Positions 21,118-32,526 of a stretch of 64,000 nucleotides of DNA are shown here, one piece after another. Position 1 is the stretch's first letter. Each line of letters starts with the position of its first letter. The position numbers and the translations under genes are program-made. The notes beneath the pieces are model-generated. The model searched no databases and had not been told where the DNA came from. It saw only the letters and a list, made by a program, of their open reading frames with translations. The DNA is from Anodontia alba (Eukaryota; Mollusca; Bivalvia; Lucinida; Lucinidae): assembly GCA_964016985.1 (NCBI GenBank), contig OZ024823.1, positions 28,259,716 through 28,323,715 on the forward strand. The letters run 5' to 3'.

Positions 21118-21497
21118 CACAATAATCTTAACTATAATAATGAAGTTGTGTAAATACATTTCCTTCACTATAATATTACACCATAATGAAGTTATATAAA
21201 TACAGAACCCTCACTATAATAATACATCATAATGAAGTTATGTTAATACACTGAGTTCCTTCACTATAATATTACACCATAATGAAGTTATATAAATACA
21301 GAACCTTCACTATAATAATAGTACATCTAATGAAGTTATGTTAATACACTGAGTTCACTATATTACACCATAATGAAGTTATATAAATACAGAACCTTCA
21401 CTATAATAATAGTACATCCTAATGAAGTTATGTTAATACACTTCCTTCACTATAATACTACACCATAATGAACTTGTGTAAATACAATGCCTTCACT
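21118..21497. repeat. Tandem repeat, about 50-bp monomers in about 100-bp pairs
   Basis: Two alternating monomer types: one with TAATATTACACCATAATGAA then GTTATATAAATACAGAACC, the other with TAATAATAGTACATC then GTTATGTTAATACACTGAG. About four pairs. Confidence 0.85.
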
Positions 21498-21640
21498 TAA
21501 AGACAATCAGCAATGTAAACATCCTTTACACTAAGCCAATATATGGAAACAAATACTCAGTAAAGAAAACTTAATTGATAATATATCATAGCTCCAGACA
21601 ACACACTTTTTCATCTTAAAAGTATTGACATCTTTCTTAC

Positions 21641-21906
21641 CATTACGAAAACACGCCTATTCAAATGTATTAAAAATTTTACAACCCCCCCAAAAAAATT
21701 TAGATAACAAATTCTTGTATTTTCATATTTTTACTCAAAACATAAATTGTGGGTACTCGTTAGAACCGCCTCGGCGAGGCGGTTCTAACGGGTATCCACT
21801 ATTTATGTTTTTTTAGCAAAATAAGAAAAATAATATGAAGCCCAGTTTTACTGTATAAAAGGGGGGTTTAAGGGGGTCAAAATTATATAGGCGTGTTTTC
21901 ATGTTG
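21641..21906. mobile_element. MITE-1 copy, diverged
   Basis: CATTACGAAAACACGCCTAT at the left; right end decayed (GGCGTGTTTTCATGTTG). Hairpin core CCTCGGCGAGG present. Confidence 0.88.
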
Positions 21907-22530
21907 TTCTCTGCAAAAATGCTCGAGTACTCATTACAAGCCTTCTTGTCTGGAGCTTTGACGATCCCACTGATGCAAAATGTCTTACTTTTGTCACAAA
22001 TTTAGTCTGTTTGTATTAATGTATTTATAATAAACTTCTATCTTTTTTATACTATGTGTATATTACACGCGGTCTATACATCGTCACCATCATCATCTTC
22101 AGCTTGTTAACGCTGCCAGGCACCTGAGGCACACAGAGGCAGCGCCAGATAAATCTGGATTAGTGTATCCTTGACTTTGGCTTGAAATGGTGTCCACCAA
22201 ACCGGGAGAGCAGTAAAAGAAAACCAAAAAGAACCACCAACCTTTTCATCCTCCTCATCGTACACCAGCAACAAGCATGTAGTTTTCTTTCATCAACCCT
22301 GAAGGCTCTTCTTAGGGTCATCCAGCCATGGAGCTTTCGGAGAAACGGTTAGTTAGTAACGTTAGTTAGTTAAGTCGAATCTCCTACACCGCCCGCTGGG
22401 CGCCAGCGAGTCCATGGCTGATTTGTCGGTGATTTCCCCGTCGGCATCTTGGCCGCCATCTTGTGGTCGTTGCCGCCACCACATCAAGGGTAAACTAATT
22501 CGATGTGTGCCGTCCGATGAATTCGTGGGG

Positions 22531-22612
22531 ATACATCGTCACCTTTGCGCAAAAAGTCAATAACTCCATTAAAATATATAAGGAGTTAATGATTTTGCGC
22601 TAAGGTGACGAC
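22531..22612. repeat. Hairpin CGTCACCTTTGCGCAAAA
   Basis: CGTCACCTTTGCGCAAAAAG / CATTTTGCGCTAAGGTGACG with inner AACTCC/GGAGTT. The same TACATCGTCACC start occurs at 22076, so 22070-22620 may be one element of unknown class. A further HP-B hairpin follows at 22650-22719. Confidence 0.6.
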
Positions 22613-23214
22613 ATTAGCCCATTATAGTCTGGAGATCCCAAGGGCAATTGGCAAACAGTGCAGACCCAGATCAGACGCCGCAAAGTGCAGCGTCTGATCA
22701 GAGTCTCCACTGTTTGCAAATAGTTTAGCCATTTTTAAATCTCTTAGCTGGGTATACCTAAAATTGAAATTGGACTCTTCCTATAGTGTGGGGAGTCTAT
22801 TCAGACTGCAATGGTTTAAAGAACACATTATGTACTTCCAGTCATGTATGATTGCATTAAAATTACAATGATAAATCTCTGTAATGTGTATCCCCATGCT
22901 CCCAAATACTAATTAAGGCTCTACATCATAGTATTAGGCGGATTTTCAGAACTTTGCCATTTTCAACCAGCCTTTCCGTATGTTGATTACCTTTGATAGC
23001 ATAGAGAGAGTACTCTTGTTTCTTGTTTTGTTCATTGTTGATTCATTTTTTATTTCTTGTATTTTTGGAAAAGTTTTCGTAAAATTCAGGACAGACAGAC
23101 AGACAGATAAACAGAGACAGAGATAGAGAGACAATGAGAGAGAGATATTATTTTCTTTTTTTGATGACTTCTGGTACATTTCTTGCATTTTGGACCAACA
23201 GACTTGATAAAATT

Positions 23215-23219
<5 letters not shown>

Positions 23220-23247
<28 letters not shown>
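23220..23247. repeat. (GA)n microsatellite with nearby CAGA/GAGA tracts
   Basis: Pure AGAG run; 23090-23145 is a looser (CAGA)/(GAGA) tract. Confidence 0.9.
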
Positions 23248-23250
<3 letters not shown>

Positions 23251-23649
23251 ATTAGAGTCGTTTCTTTTATAAGGGCAGTGGATCAGCTTGGTAGTTTTCC
23301 CATCATTTAACAAGGTACACAACTTCCACTTATGTGACTGCCCGTGTGCTCAAAGGGGAGCAAATTCTCTCCTTTTAGAATTAATTCCTTTTAAGTAGTG
23401 ATCGGAGCTGTATTAAAAAGTGCAGGTTACTCGAGATTGGTTTTGCCGCGGAGCCCTGCTCATGTTGGCGATCGACTTGAGAAGAAAGCTTGGGTTATTA
23501 GCTACCCAAAGAGGGCTCAGCAAAATCTCTGATTAGACTGAACAGATGCCCAGTTTGATTTGAGACTTGGCTATGCACAGGTCTAAATGTTGACTTTGTC
23601 ATGCGCAGACAATTTATATTTACTGTCATGCAAATATATCAGTTTGTTT

Positions 23650-23942
23650 TGTTTGTGTTGAGGTTTTACGGCCCAGTCAACCCAATGGGGTCATGTCGGG
23701 CGCGTTCAGTTTACCTAACCACACTTTTAGGGCAGGCTTAGTCCTTTAAGCGGTTAACCAGTATTGTGTGCATTCTTTCTCCAGAAACTGACAACTGCCC
23801 TTCTTGTAACAGCAGAAGGGAGAGGATGAAAATATTTCACGATCAATCTCCACGAAAGTATGCTGCCGACCCGGCGGGGGTCGAACCCGCAACCTCCTGA
23901 TCACCAGTCGGAAGCGCATCCAACTGAGCCACTGAGGCCGGC
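23650..23942 (-). mobile_element. SINE family 1, best-preserved copy
   Basis: On the minus strand: GCCGGCCTCAGTGGCTCAGT (A box TGGCTCAGTTGG), B box GGGTTCGACCCC, body, then GGGCCGTAAAACCTCAACAC and AAACAAAAC at the 3' end. The head folds like a tRNA but the element is a retrotransposon, not a tRNA gene. Confidence 0.9.
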
Positions 23943-24664
23943 GAAAAGATATCAGGACAGGACCGTTTACTCAGAAGGACTCTAGCAAATTAGCACTGGC
24001 CAGGCGAGACCGCTCGAAGGCTTAGTTCTTGCAGCTCTCACTCGGATAAATATGCTTGGAATGTCCTGTTACAAGATTATTGTCTTATCGACGGATTTTG
24101 CTGGGTTTTACATTGAGCAAGACCTATATACCGAGTCACAGCCCTTATCATCAACTTGAAGAAACAAAAAGCATTTTGAATGTTGAAAACGACTGTATTA
24201 TAAGCGTTATCAACAAGATGCATTGGGAGTTTGGTTGTCTAAATCTTCGCCAATCAAGCCTCTTCTTTTCGAGAGGTGTAAACAGTTTCCATTTTGTTTA
24301 CCAGTGCGATATGATGTGATATTCGCTTAAAGCTTTAAATACTTTGCCGTTTTCCGACATCAGAAATAACATAAAAACGTCTGCTCTCCGACATCAGTGC
24401 AACATATTTCCGATCATTTAAATAACATAAAAATGACAGCACAGTAATTGATTTGCAAAATTAGTTGAGTCTTATGCGTCTTTCGACTTTTACACGTCTG
24501 GTATACTCAAGAGAGAGGTGTACGATTGCAAAATGCTTATACTTTATGAAAATGATAAATTTAAATTCAAACAATATGCAAATAAAATAAATAGAAATCT
24601 TTGTTGGAAAAAAAGCATTTCTTATCTCAGAATCTCAGAAGATATTTTCATTCCAATGGACAAA

Positions 24665-24668
<4 letters not shown>

Positions 24669-24704
<36 letters not shown>
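24669..24704. repeat. Poly(A) tract
   Basis: Long uninterrupted A run; no element could be tied to it. 24000-24660 and 24705-25010 show nothing assignable. Confidence 0.9.
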
Positions 24705-24706
<2 letters not shown>

Positions 24707-25009
24707 TGACGTATTCCGTGTTTACATCATTCCACACAGAAACTACCTTAGTATTTTCATTACACAAAGTTTATATACGGCAAAAATATATAAATACATA
24801 ACCTGTCATGCAGTTTCTGCTACCTCCGAAATCAGATAACCTCCGACATCGAGGTCTCAGGGTTACCTGGATGAGATCAACCGAACGTCGTTCAGGCAGC
24901 TGAACTGCTCACTTGGACCAAAGGTATGGGGAAATAAGGTATTTAGTGGACTCGATGCACACTTTTTTTTTGTTTTGCCATTTATGTATCCGGGAGAAAG
25001 ATTTGTGAT

Positions 25010-25165
25010 ATCTGTTTACTTTCCAGAACACCAAGTTCCTTCCGAAAAGGGGTCCATTATATAAGGAAAGAATCTGCTCCCAAATTCCTTTCTTTTATAG
25101 TAGACTCCTTTTCAGAAGGGAGGAAAAACAATCTTGACAGAGTTGCCTTCCATGAAAGTATATAT
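25010..25165. repeat. HP-D hairpin family copy
   Basis: GAAAAGGGGTCCATTATATA AGGAAAG pairs with CTTTCTTTTATAGTAGACTC CTTTTC. The surrounding text (TTCCAGAACACCAAGTTCCT) recurs at 63910. Confidence 0.65.
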
Positions 25166-25414
25166 ATGTCTCTTAAATTTGAGTCTTTGCAAGTCGAGAT
25201 AACACAAACATATAAGGGCATATACTCTGGAAATTGTCACAAACATGAAGCATAGCCCTCCTGAAGCACCAAAAAGAGAGATGAGAAACAAATAATGACA
25301 AATAACCGCCACATATGAAACCTCAGACGCACACAAAAAAGAACTAACAGAGGAACCACACTGGAACGTTCATTAGAAAAACTACAGTGAGGCTTAATGA
25401 CATCTTTTAATGAA

Positions 25415-25645
25415 GGTTGGAAACATTCCGTAGGGGAGATTGATCATGAATTATTTTCTACTGTCATTCTCTCCCTTCCGCTGATTCAAAAAGGGCAGTT
25501 GTCAGTTTCTGGCAACAGAATGTGCACAATGCTGGTTAACCTCTTAGAAGACTAAGCCTGCCCAGTAAAAGTGTGGTTAGGTAAACTGACCGCACTCAAC
25601 ATGACCCATTGGGTTAGCTGGGCCGTAAAACCTCAACACAAAGAA
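25415..25645 (+). mobile_element. SINE family 1 fragment without tRNA head
   Basis: TGATTCAAAAAGGGCAGTTG, CTTAGAAGACTAAGCCTGCC and GGGCCGTAAAACCTCAACAC follow in SINE order on the plus strand. Confidence 0.82.
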
Positions 25646-25974
25646 ATCTAATGAAGGGAGCAAATGAAAGGTTGTGTTGAGACTACATAGAAAATACCAC
25701 ACCAAAACATCGAATTCGGATTATGTTGTGATTTATTAAATAACAACGTAAATAATTTGAGTACTTGAAATAAAATTATAAGGAACAACAATTTGTAAAT
25801 TTCGCTATGAAATAACAGACCATATTAGAAATATATTACAATAAAAAGTAAAGCACAAAATTCATCCGTCTAAAATAAAAGTAAATGCACTATATAATAA
25901 AATGTCCGGTAACAGTTATAATAATAACGGAAATTACTGTTTCTACACTAAGCATTCAACGGTCAGGGCTTAGC

Positions 25975-26437
25975 AAACAGTCTTGACCCAGATCAGATGA
26001 CCTCGAACGTAGCATCTGATCAAGGGCCACACTGCTTGCCACTCATTAAACAGTTTTCAGACACATCAACAGGTATTAAATAGCACAATAGACACGTTCA
26101 AAGAACAAGTTTAAGGGAATAAAAAGTCCGAATATGTAGGCTAAATGAGGTATTTTCTTAGCTGAAAACTTTTGATTATAATATTAATTCTATTACATGA
26201 ACGGATACATGACTATATATAATATTCTGCCATTTCTAGAATATGATATGCTAATAAGCAAAGCTTGACCATGAGGTATCAAAAATACAGACCAATTTAT
26301 GACTCTTTTTCAGCTTTAAATACACACACAGCGTACCTTAACCCTAAGTTATTGGACAGACATGCCTAAGCAAATAGTGTAGACCCAGATCAGACGCCAC
26401 AGAATGTGGCGTCTGATCAGGGTCTACACTATTAATT
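25975..26437. repeat. Two HP-B hairpins (25975-26041 and 26371-26437)
   Basis: Both have AAACAGT/AAATAGT then GTAGACCCAGATCAGA-type arms; inner stems differ (TGACCTCGAACGTAGCA versus CGCCACAGAATGTGGCG). Confidence 0.75.
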
Positions 26438-27097
26438 TTGCTACATATCCAGCAAAGTGATGTAAAATGATGATGTTAAAACACTTGGACAAGTAATGTA
26501 AGAGTGGAAATATTTAGGGTATAATGATATGTCCAGATATGTCCAGATCAAACCCTGCGCAAGAGTGATCAGGTCATCAGCATTTACAGCATACTGCGGG
26601 AAAAGGACCATCACAGCATATGCTACTAATGAATTATTTAGATAACCAACATGCTGTTAAATCCAGGCTTTCGTGGCCCGCATACTGAACCAGTGGACAT
26701 TGTAGAATATACAGGTGAACGAGCAAGACGGATAAGAAGCATAGATGCGCAGGCTGATCAATGCTTTTCACTGCTTGCATTTGGCATAAGACCCGATTAT
26801 GCAAATTGTGCATAGCTTCACCAGGCAATATCTGTAGCATCGTCATTAGGTCAACATGCCAATGTGGAGACAATTTGCATGAAATGTCTAATCCCATTTT
26901 CTTAAAAAAATACAAAAAGATATCTCCAAGTTGTCATCTGATGAATAAACCCAGAGAGTAGTAAAGATTAATATAATTTACATGAGAAACAGCAAATGCA
27001 TAAATGAGGAATGCACTTATCAAACATAAGTGGATTTCTACGAGACAAAGACCTATGACTTCATGAGCGCAATATATGACAAAGACTACCTTTTTAT

Positions 27098-27240
27098 CTC
27101 TTGCCCTGCTGAATAAATTAAGATACCACGCTCACGTCTAATCTTCAGCCAATAAAATCACTTGATCCAGGTTGTTCATACAAATTCACATACTTAATGA
27201 CAAACAGTGCAGATCCAGATCTGTTGGCTTCTTAAGACAA
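27098..27240. repeat. Partial piggyBac-like MITE
   Basis: CTTGCCCTGCTGAATAAATT ... TCTTCAGCCAATAAAATCAC ... GCAGATCCAGATCTGTTGGC matches the element at 19799 read from the other end; one end is missing. Confidence 0.6.
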
Positions 27241-27474
27241 GATGGCTTTTCCCATTTTGTTTATGATTACATGCTCAGTTGCAACCATGTATGTGTCCAA
27301 ATGCAAAGACATACAAACAGTGAAGATTTTCTGGTTTCTCCACAAAAATATATGTACTACCAGAAGCGCATCTCCAAGGTGCTTTTCAATGAGTACCTAC
27401 AACATGTTTTCTAAGAGAAATAAGAAAAAAATATCATGCTATGAAGGTGGATTTGTCCACATCAGAACCCTTTC

Positions 27475-27669
27475 AACCCTTTAGACCATAACCAGACGCC
27501 TGTGCAAAGTTTACCTGATGTGACAGCTCATAATACGTCGTCTGATCAGGATCTAGACTATTTAACATTCTGCTCTTGATTTACTATTGTCGCCATTTTG
27601 GCAGCAATAGATGTGTCCAAATGCAAAGCTGGAAAAGTCCATTTCATAAACTCAGAATTGAAAGGGTTA
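27475..27669. repeat. Short element with AACCCTTT/AAAGGGTT ends
   Basis: CAACCCTTTAGACC at the left and GAATTGAAAGGGTTAA at the right form short inverted ends; a weak CGTCTGATCAGGATCTAGAC hairpin half is inside. Confidence 0.4.
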
Positions 27670-27797
27670 AAATATTTCTGAGGAAGGTGAAGCCATTTTC
27701 ATTTTCTCAATACCAACAATGCTATTTCTTGCTTGCGTTTCATGTTTCATGTTTCAAGTTCTTTTTTTTGTATTTCTAAATGACTTTCCTTCCCAGA

Positions 27798-28381
27798 CAT
27801 CACGTAAACATACCTATATAATTTTTACGCCCTTAAACCCCACTTTTATATAGTAAAATTGAGGTTTACAGGGGTATACATTATTTTTCTTATTTCTGCT
27901 CAAAAACATAGATTGTGTGTACTCATTAGAATTTGTTTGTGTTGAAGTTTTACGGCCCAGTCAACCCAATGGGGTCATGTCGAGCGCGGTCAGTTTACCT
28001 AACCACATGTTTACTGGGCAGGCTTAGTCCTCTAAGTGGTTAACCAGTATTGTGCACATTCTTTCGCCAGAAACTGACAACTGCCCTTCTTGAATCAGCG
28101 GAAGGGAGAGAATGACCGTAGAAAATATTTCATGATCAATCTCCACGAAAGAATGTTGCCGACCTCGGCGGGGGTTGAACCCGCGACCTCCTGGTCTCCA
28201 GTCGGACGGCGCATCCAACTGCGCCACCGAGGCCGGCGAACCGCCCTGGCGAGGCGGTTCAAATGAGTATTCACTATCTATGTTTTGAACAGAAACATGA
28301 AAAATGTCAGAATTTTTATCTGAAAACTTTGTTTTTGGTGGTGAAATTTCCAATATATTGAATAGGCGTGTTTTCGAAATG
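27798..28381. mobile_element. MITE-1 copy split by a SINE
   Basis: Left part 27798-27931 ends in the hairpin arm (TGTGTACTCATTAGAA); right part 28238-28381 resumes GAACCGCC and ends GGCGTGTTTTCGAAATG. The intervening 306 bp is SINE family 1. Confidence 0.9.
27932..28237 (-). mobile_element. SINE family 1 inserted into a MITE-1 hairpin
   Basis: Minus-strand head GCCGGCCTCGGTGGCGCAGT, B box GGGTTCAACCCC, tail CGTAAAACTTCAACACAAAC. GAA flanks both sides and may be part of the target duplication. Confidence 0.9.
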
Positions 28382-28384
28382 TTA

Positions 28385-30640
28385 TTTCGTAAAACAGCAT
28401 TCATTTTCATATTGTTTGGTTCCTCGGTGAAAGCGTCTGATATTTCTGTGTGTTATGTATAATATTTGCATTATAAAAGTAAGTAATAGAATACATAAAA
28501 AGGTAACATAACCTGTACAAACACATCAAAACACAATAAAGAATAAGGAATTTGATGGCAAAAAAAGCAGAAGTTTAATACTGGCGACATTCTGACTGAA
28601 TAAAATAAATTCTTGTTCATAGATTAAGCTGAAGGAACAGAATTAGTGTAAGTGACTATTGTAGAAAGCGGCACTGTTTACAAGTACAAAGGTTGTTCTT
28701 CAAATCCAAGCCACGAAAACCAGAAATATACCATAACTCTTTGGACTGGTCTATTTCCAAAAACAGGGCATCTGGTTAGCTTTTACAACAAATTCCATTT
28801 TCTACTGACTTTTCCTCTATTAGCTAGTCAAGTCAGAAAAATGTAATGAGATGGAAATATGCAAGACAATATCCAAAAATAACTTTCAGTCTACCTTAAG
28901 TGTACATGATGTCACTGAAATATACATGAAACAGATAAGGCTGTCAAATAATTTGTCAAAACGCTGAGGTTTTAACAAAATATACTAAAATCAGCACCTA
29001 ATGAGGTTATACAATAAAAGTTTGAATTAAAATGCTGGATGTTAGAAAATTTTAGACGTAACGTCTGCTGTTCTACACATTTTTGTTAATATACTAAACA
29101 TCAAAACAAACGGATCAGCAAAGAAAAATGACAGAGTATTTCAGAAAAAAAATCTTGGACTTAAAATGCGGGAAAATTGCCAAATGTTTTACCTCTATTT
29201 TAATTTAGCTGCGTCAAGTAAAACATAACTAAAACTAAACATCTAATCATCATGGTACATTTTTTCAGATGTAACGTGTAACAAAATATAAGTATGATTT
29301 TAACTTCAAATAAGTTGTTTTGCAGAATATTCAAAGTGCATTCTCCGACTTTGAAACACAAAATGCGTTTAGGATTCTGCATAATCTTACTATATTTTAA
29401 ATGATGTCACTGGCGTCCTTTCGTAATTACGTATTACGAAATTTTAAAGCCGTTCTGAAAGACCTGCCAAAAATAAGTTCATAGTAAAAATTTGACCAGA
29501 AAATGTATTAATATTAGTTAAAATTCAAATTATGAATAAAAAAATACATTTTTGCTCAAAAGTATTAACATACACAGTTTTTGTTGGCAACTTAAGTAGC
29601 AAAAGGTTATTTGATTTTTTTTCTTTGATAAGGTAATTTGCAACACTTTTAGATTTACGCTTTTACGCATGTTCGTAAAAAGTTTGTGTGTAAATTAAAA
29701 TTTGATGTTAAAATTAATCCGATCAATAAATACATTTAAAAAATACAGTTTGTCTCTTATCTTCCACAAAGTTTTAATTTTAAGAAAATGTATCAGAACA
29801 ATGGTTATTAGTTGGATTATGAAATTTTTAATGTAAAACGAAAACTTTCATAAGCCGACGTTACTTGATTCAGGGACTTTCGGCCTTTGATATACACAGC
29901 AAAGTACTTGTCTGACGTGTGTTACTATGCAAAACAATTTCAGAAAGAAAAGCTGGCAATTCAACAAGAAGCATAAAGAAAAGACTAAGCCATCTTCGCT
30001 CAGCTTAACAAACCTGAATGCGGAGAAAAGCAACAAAAAAAAAAAAAAGAAAAAGAAAAAAAAAAAAAAAAAGAATCCTTAAACAATACACATACACACA
30101 CAAAAAAAAAAAAAAAAAACAACTGAAAAATCAAAAACAGCACTGCTGTTCTTTAATAGAAATTAATTAACATCGTCGCAAGAAAATGATTCTACGGACT
30201 GATAATAACCCGATCAGCTTATTTTTCCATAATATTCGGACACAAAAACGCTTTATCATACACTAAAGTTTGAACAGGTACGTTTGACCATCTGTTCAAG
30301 ATGTCATAAACTGCTTAATTAGTGGTAAACAGAGTAGACCCTAAGTGAAGACACTAGTCACTAGTCATTCTGAGCGGATGTACTGGTTGATCTGAACAGC
30401 TGCTGTTCGTAAATGCCCAGAAGACACATGACGCCTCATATCATTCTTAGCGTCAGTTGTCGCATTTAAGTTACACTAATGCGAAGAACAGCTGACGTTA
30501 CGTCATATCAATCAAAGCTGGCAATTGTGAGTAGATTTTCAGTTAACCATGTCAACTTTGGTACAGTTTTGTGTTTGACACAGAGAGGTATTGTCAATAG
30601 AAATCGGAATGAGTTGACTACTATGTTTAATGGAAATTTC
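28385..30640. other. AT-rich intergenic DNA without assignable content
   Basis: Both strands lack recognisable exons or repeats. Only A-rich runs near 30028-30120 stand out. A weak palindrome, CAGCTGCTGTTCGTAAATGC with a partner near 30484, may be a repeat relic. Confidence 0.5.
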
Positions 30641-30649
30641 AGTATTTAA

Positions 30650-31190
30650 TGCGAACAGTGTAGACCCTGATCAGATGCAGAGTTCTGTGGAGTCTTACCT
30701 GGGTCTGCACTGTTTGCAAATTATCCTTTTGGGCTTTTCCAGACTAAAATATGTTAACAGGAATGGATGCACTCTGGGGAGACTACTCTATTGATGTTAA
30801 CCCTCCTTTATGGAAACAAATCTTCTCTGAATGAAAAAACATTCGTTCCTTTTATAGTGGAACGGTTTTCAGTACAGGCATTGTCTGCAGGAAATTAAAC
30901 AAGTGGCCCCAAAGTTATCTGGAATGAAAGGCCAAATATTTACCAGGGCCCAGTTGTTCCAAACTAACGATGTCGTTAGTTAACGTATCGTTAAAACTTT
31001 GATCATTAAATATGGCATATACGCTAATATTTTTGCTGAAAAAGATGTGAGTAGCTTTTGCATTTGCAAAAGCTACTCACATTTTTTTCAGCAAAAATAT
31101 CTGTGAATTAGATATTGTACTTTCTAGAACAGTTTATATGTTGACCACTAATGAGATCGTTAAGGTAATGATGGTTTGAACAACCGGGCC
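30650..31190. mobile_element. HP-B hairpin followed by GGGCCCAGTTGTTC MITE
   Basis: 30650-30720 is an HP-B hairpin (GAACAGTGTAGACCCTGATC). 30944-31190 is a copy of the MITE also at 16905, ending TTTGAACAACCGGGCC, with internal GTAGCTTTTGC/GCAAAAGCTAC. Confidence 0.8.
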
Positions 31191-31635
31191 AAGGTGTTTC
31201 CTGACCTATTAAAACAAAATACTCAGCACCAGCCATATCAAAAACAAAATAATAATAAAGTATTTTTTTAATATTTCTGTCGCACTTGCGTACTAAAATA
31301 TGACATTTTTAGCCAAGGGCATCGCACTTGCGTACTAAAATATTTAACCAAGGGCACATAGCAGAAGCACCAGAAGAGTGAGAGTTGATCCTTGTTTAGC
31401 TCAGTGAGATGAAACAAGCAGTGAAATGAAACTAATTGTAAAGTTTTACAGTTTGTAGATTTCATATAGGTTGGGCGCTAGGATCAATCTAAGTACACTG
31501 ACGAACGAACAGACGAGTGGACGAAAAGTTGCACGTCTAAGTCACCCAAGCTAACACAGTTGTGACAAAAATGGGCCTCAGGGCATACGCACTGATGACC
31601 TAGATTGTCATCCGCATTTGTACAGTATGATAAGA

Positions 31636-31859
31636 CATTTTTTATTTGGGTTTTACGGCCCTTTCAAGAATATTTCACTTATATCGAGCCGATCGTACAT
31701 CAAAGGTTGGCAAAAACCGGAGAACCCAGGAAAAAACCACGTGACCATCAGTAAGCAGAACTTGGCTTTCCCCACATGTGACCCGAGCGAGGCTCAAACC
31801 ACAGCGGTGAGAGACCAAATGGATTAAGAGTCAACTATCCACTAGGCTACGGGGGTCCG
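31636..31859 (-). mobile_element. tRNA-derived SINE family 2
   Basis: On the minus strand it starts GCGGACCCCCGTAGCCTAGT (A box TAGCCTAGTGGATAG), has a B-box-like GGTTTGAGCCTCG, and ends GGGCCGTAAAACCCAAATAA. A second copy is at 55110-55316. Confidence 0.85.
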
Positions 31860-32139
31860 CATGGCGATTTGTTTTATGTAGCTATAGTCTACAGTATCTG
31901 TAAGATTCGGCACGAGAACATAGAAGGTCCTGTCAACATTGCGCTGATGCGTAGGTCCATCTAACCATCTGAAGACACTCATAACGTGTTCTAATATATC
32001 TATTTTTGAGCCGCAACGTGAGAAAACATACCGTCTGACATGAGCACCTGATGAAAACTGATATAAGCTTGTGCTTCCGTACAGTCTGATCAGAGTCTTC
32101 ATCGTCCCCATGACGACTCTGCATCCTTGACTATCCTAA

Positions 32140-32205
32140 ATGCACCCTGCGAAGATTCTGATCAGACTGCGCGAATGCGCAGTCTGATCTGAATCTTTGC
32201 TGGGT
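32140..32205. repeat. HP-C hairpin copy
   Basis: GCGAAGATTCTGATCAGACT / AGTCTGATCTGAATCTTTGC around GCGCGAATGCGC. It lies about 110 bp beyond the peptidase stop codon. Confidence 0.8.
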
Positions 32206-32312
32206 GCACATGTCTGACGGTCCGTTTTCTGATGTTATGGCCCATTTGACAACGTTGATATTCCCTGCAATATAAATATGATATGTATCCATTTTCTTTC
32301 TGCTAGGAAAGC

Positions 32313-32526
32313 TCAATACGAATACATGAAATCTGTCACATCTTTCAGGGTTGATGCGGCTGACTGGATTGAAAACAAAATTACAGAGAAATGCTTCCTC
32401 ACTATTTCCCATCTCTGATGCTGGGCTGTGTTTGTCGCCTTTTCAATTTCAAATAAATTATCTGTTAGTCCAGGGAAGCTGCTACCCGCGTAGTTATTGA
32501 TTGTGCTTTCTGCAAACAGAATATGC
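32313..32526 (-). CDS. M28B peptidase last exon (C-terminal dimerisation domain) with stop
   Basis: Acceptor TTATTTCAG. Encodes [20 protein letters not shown], then [20 protein letters not shown] and SAASTLKDV. It matches the FOLH1 end (HVIYAPSSHNKYAGESFPG ... AAFTVQAAAETLSEV). The Tyr of KYAG (S1' pocket) is kept, the Lys is Asn. Ends MYSY and TGA. Confidence 0.92.

Noticed and set aside
23880..23942. tRNA gene candidate on the minus strand
   Set aside because: A and B boxes are present, but the sequence continues into a repeated body with the same tail in four other copies, so it is a SINE head.
28024..28410. 128-residue minus-strand frame
   Set aside because: It spans MITE-1 and SINE sequence; the apparent peptide is the translated SINE head.
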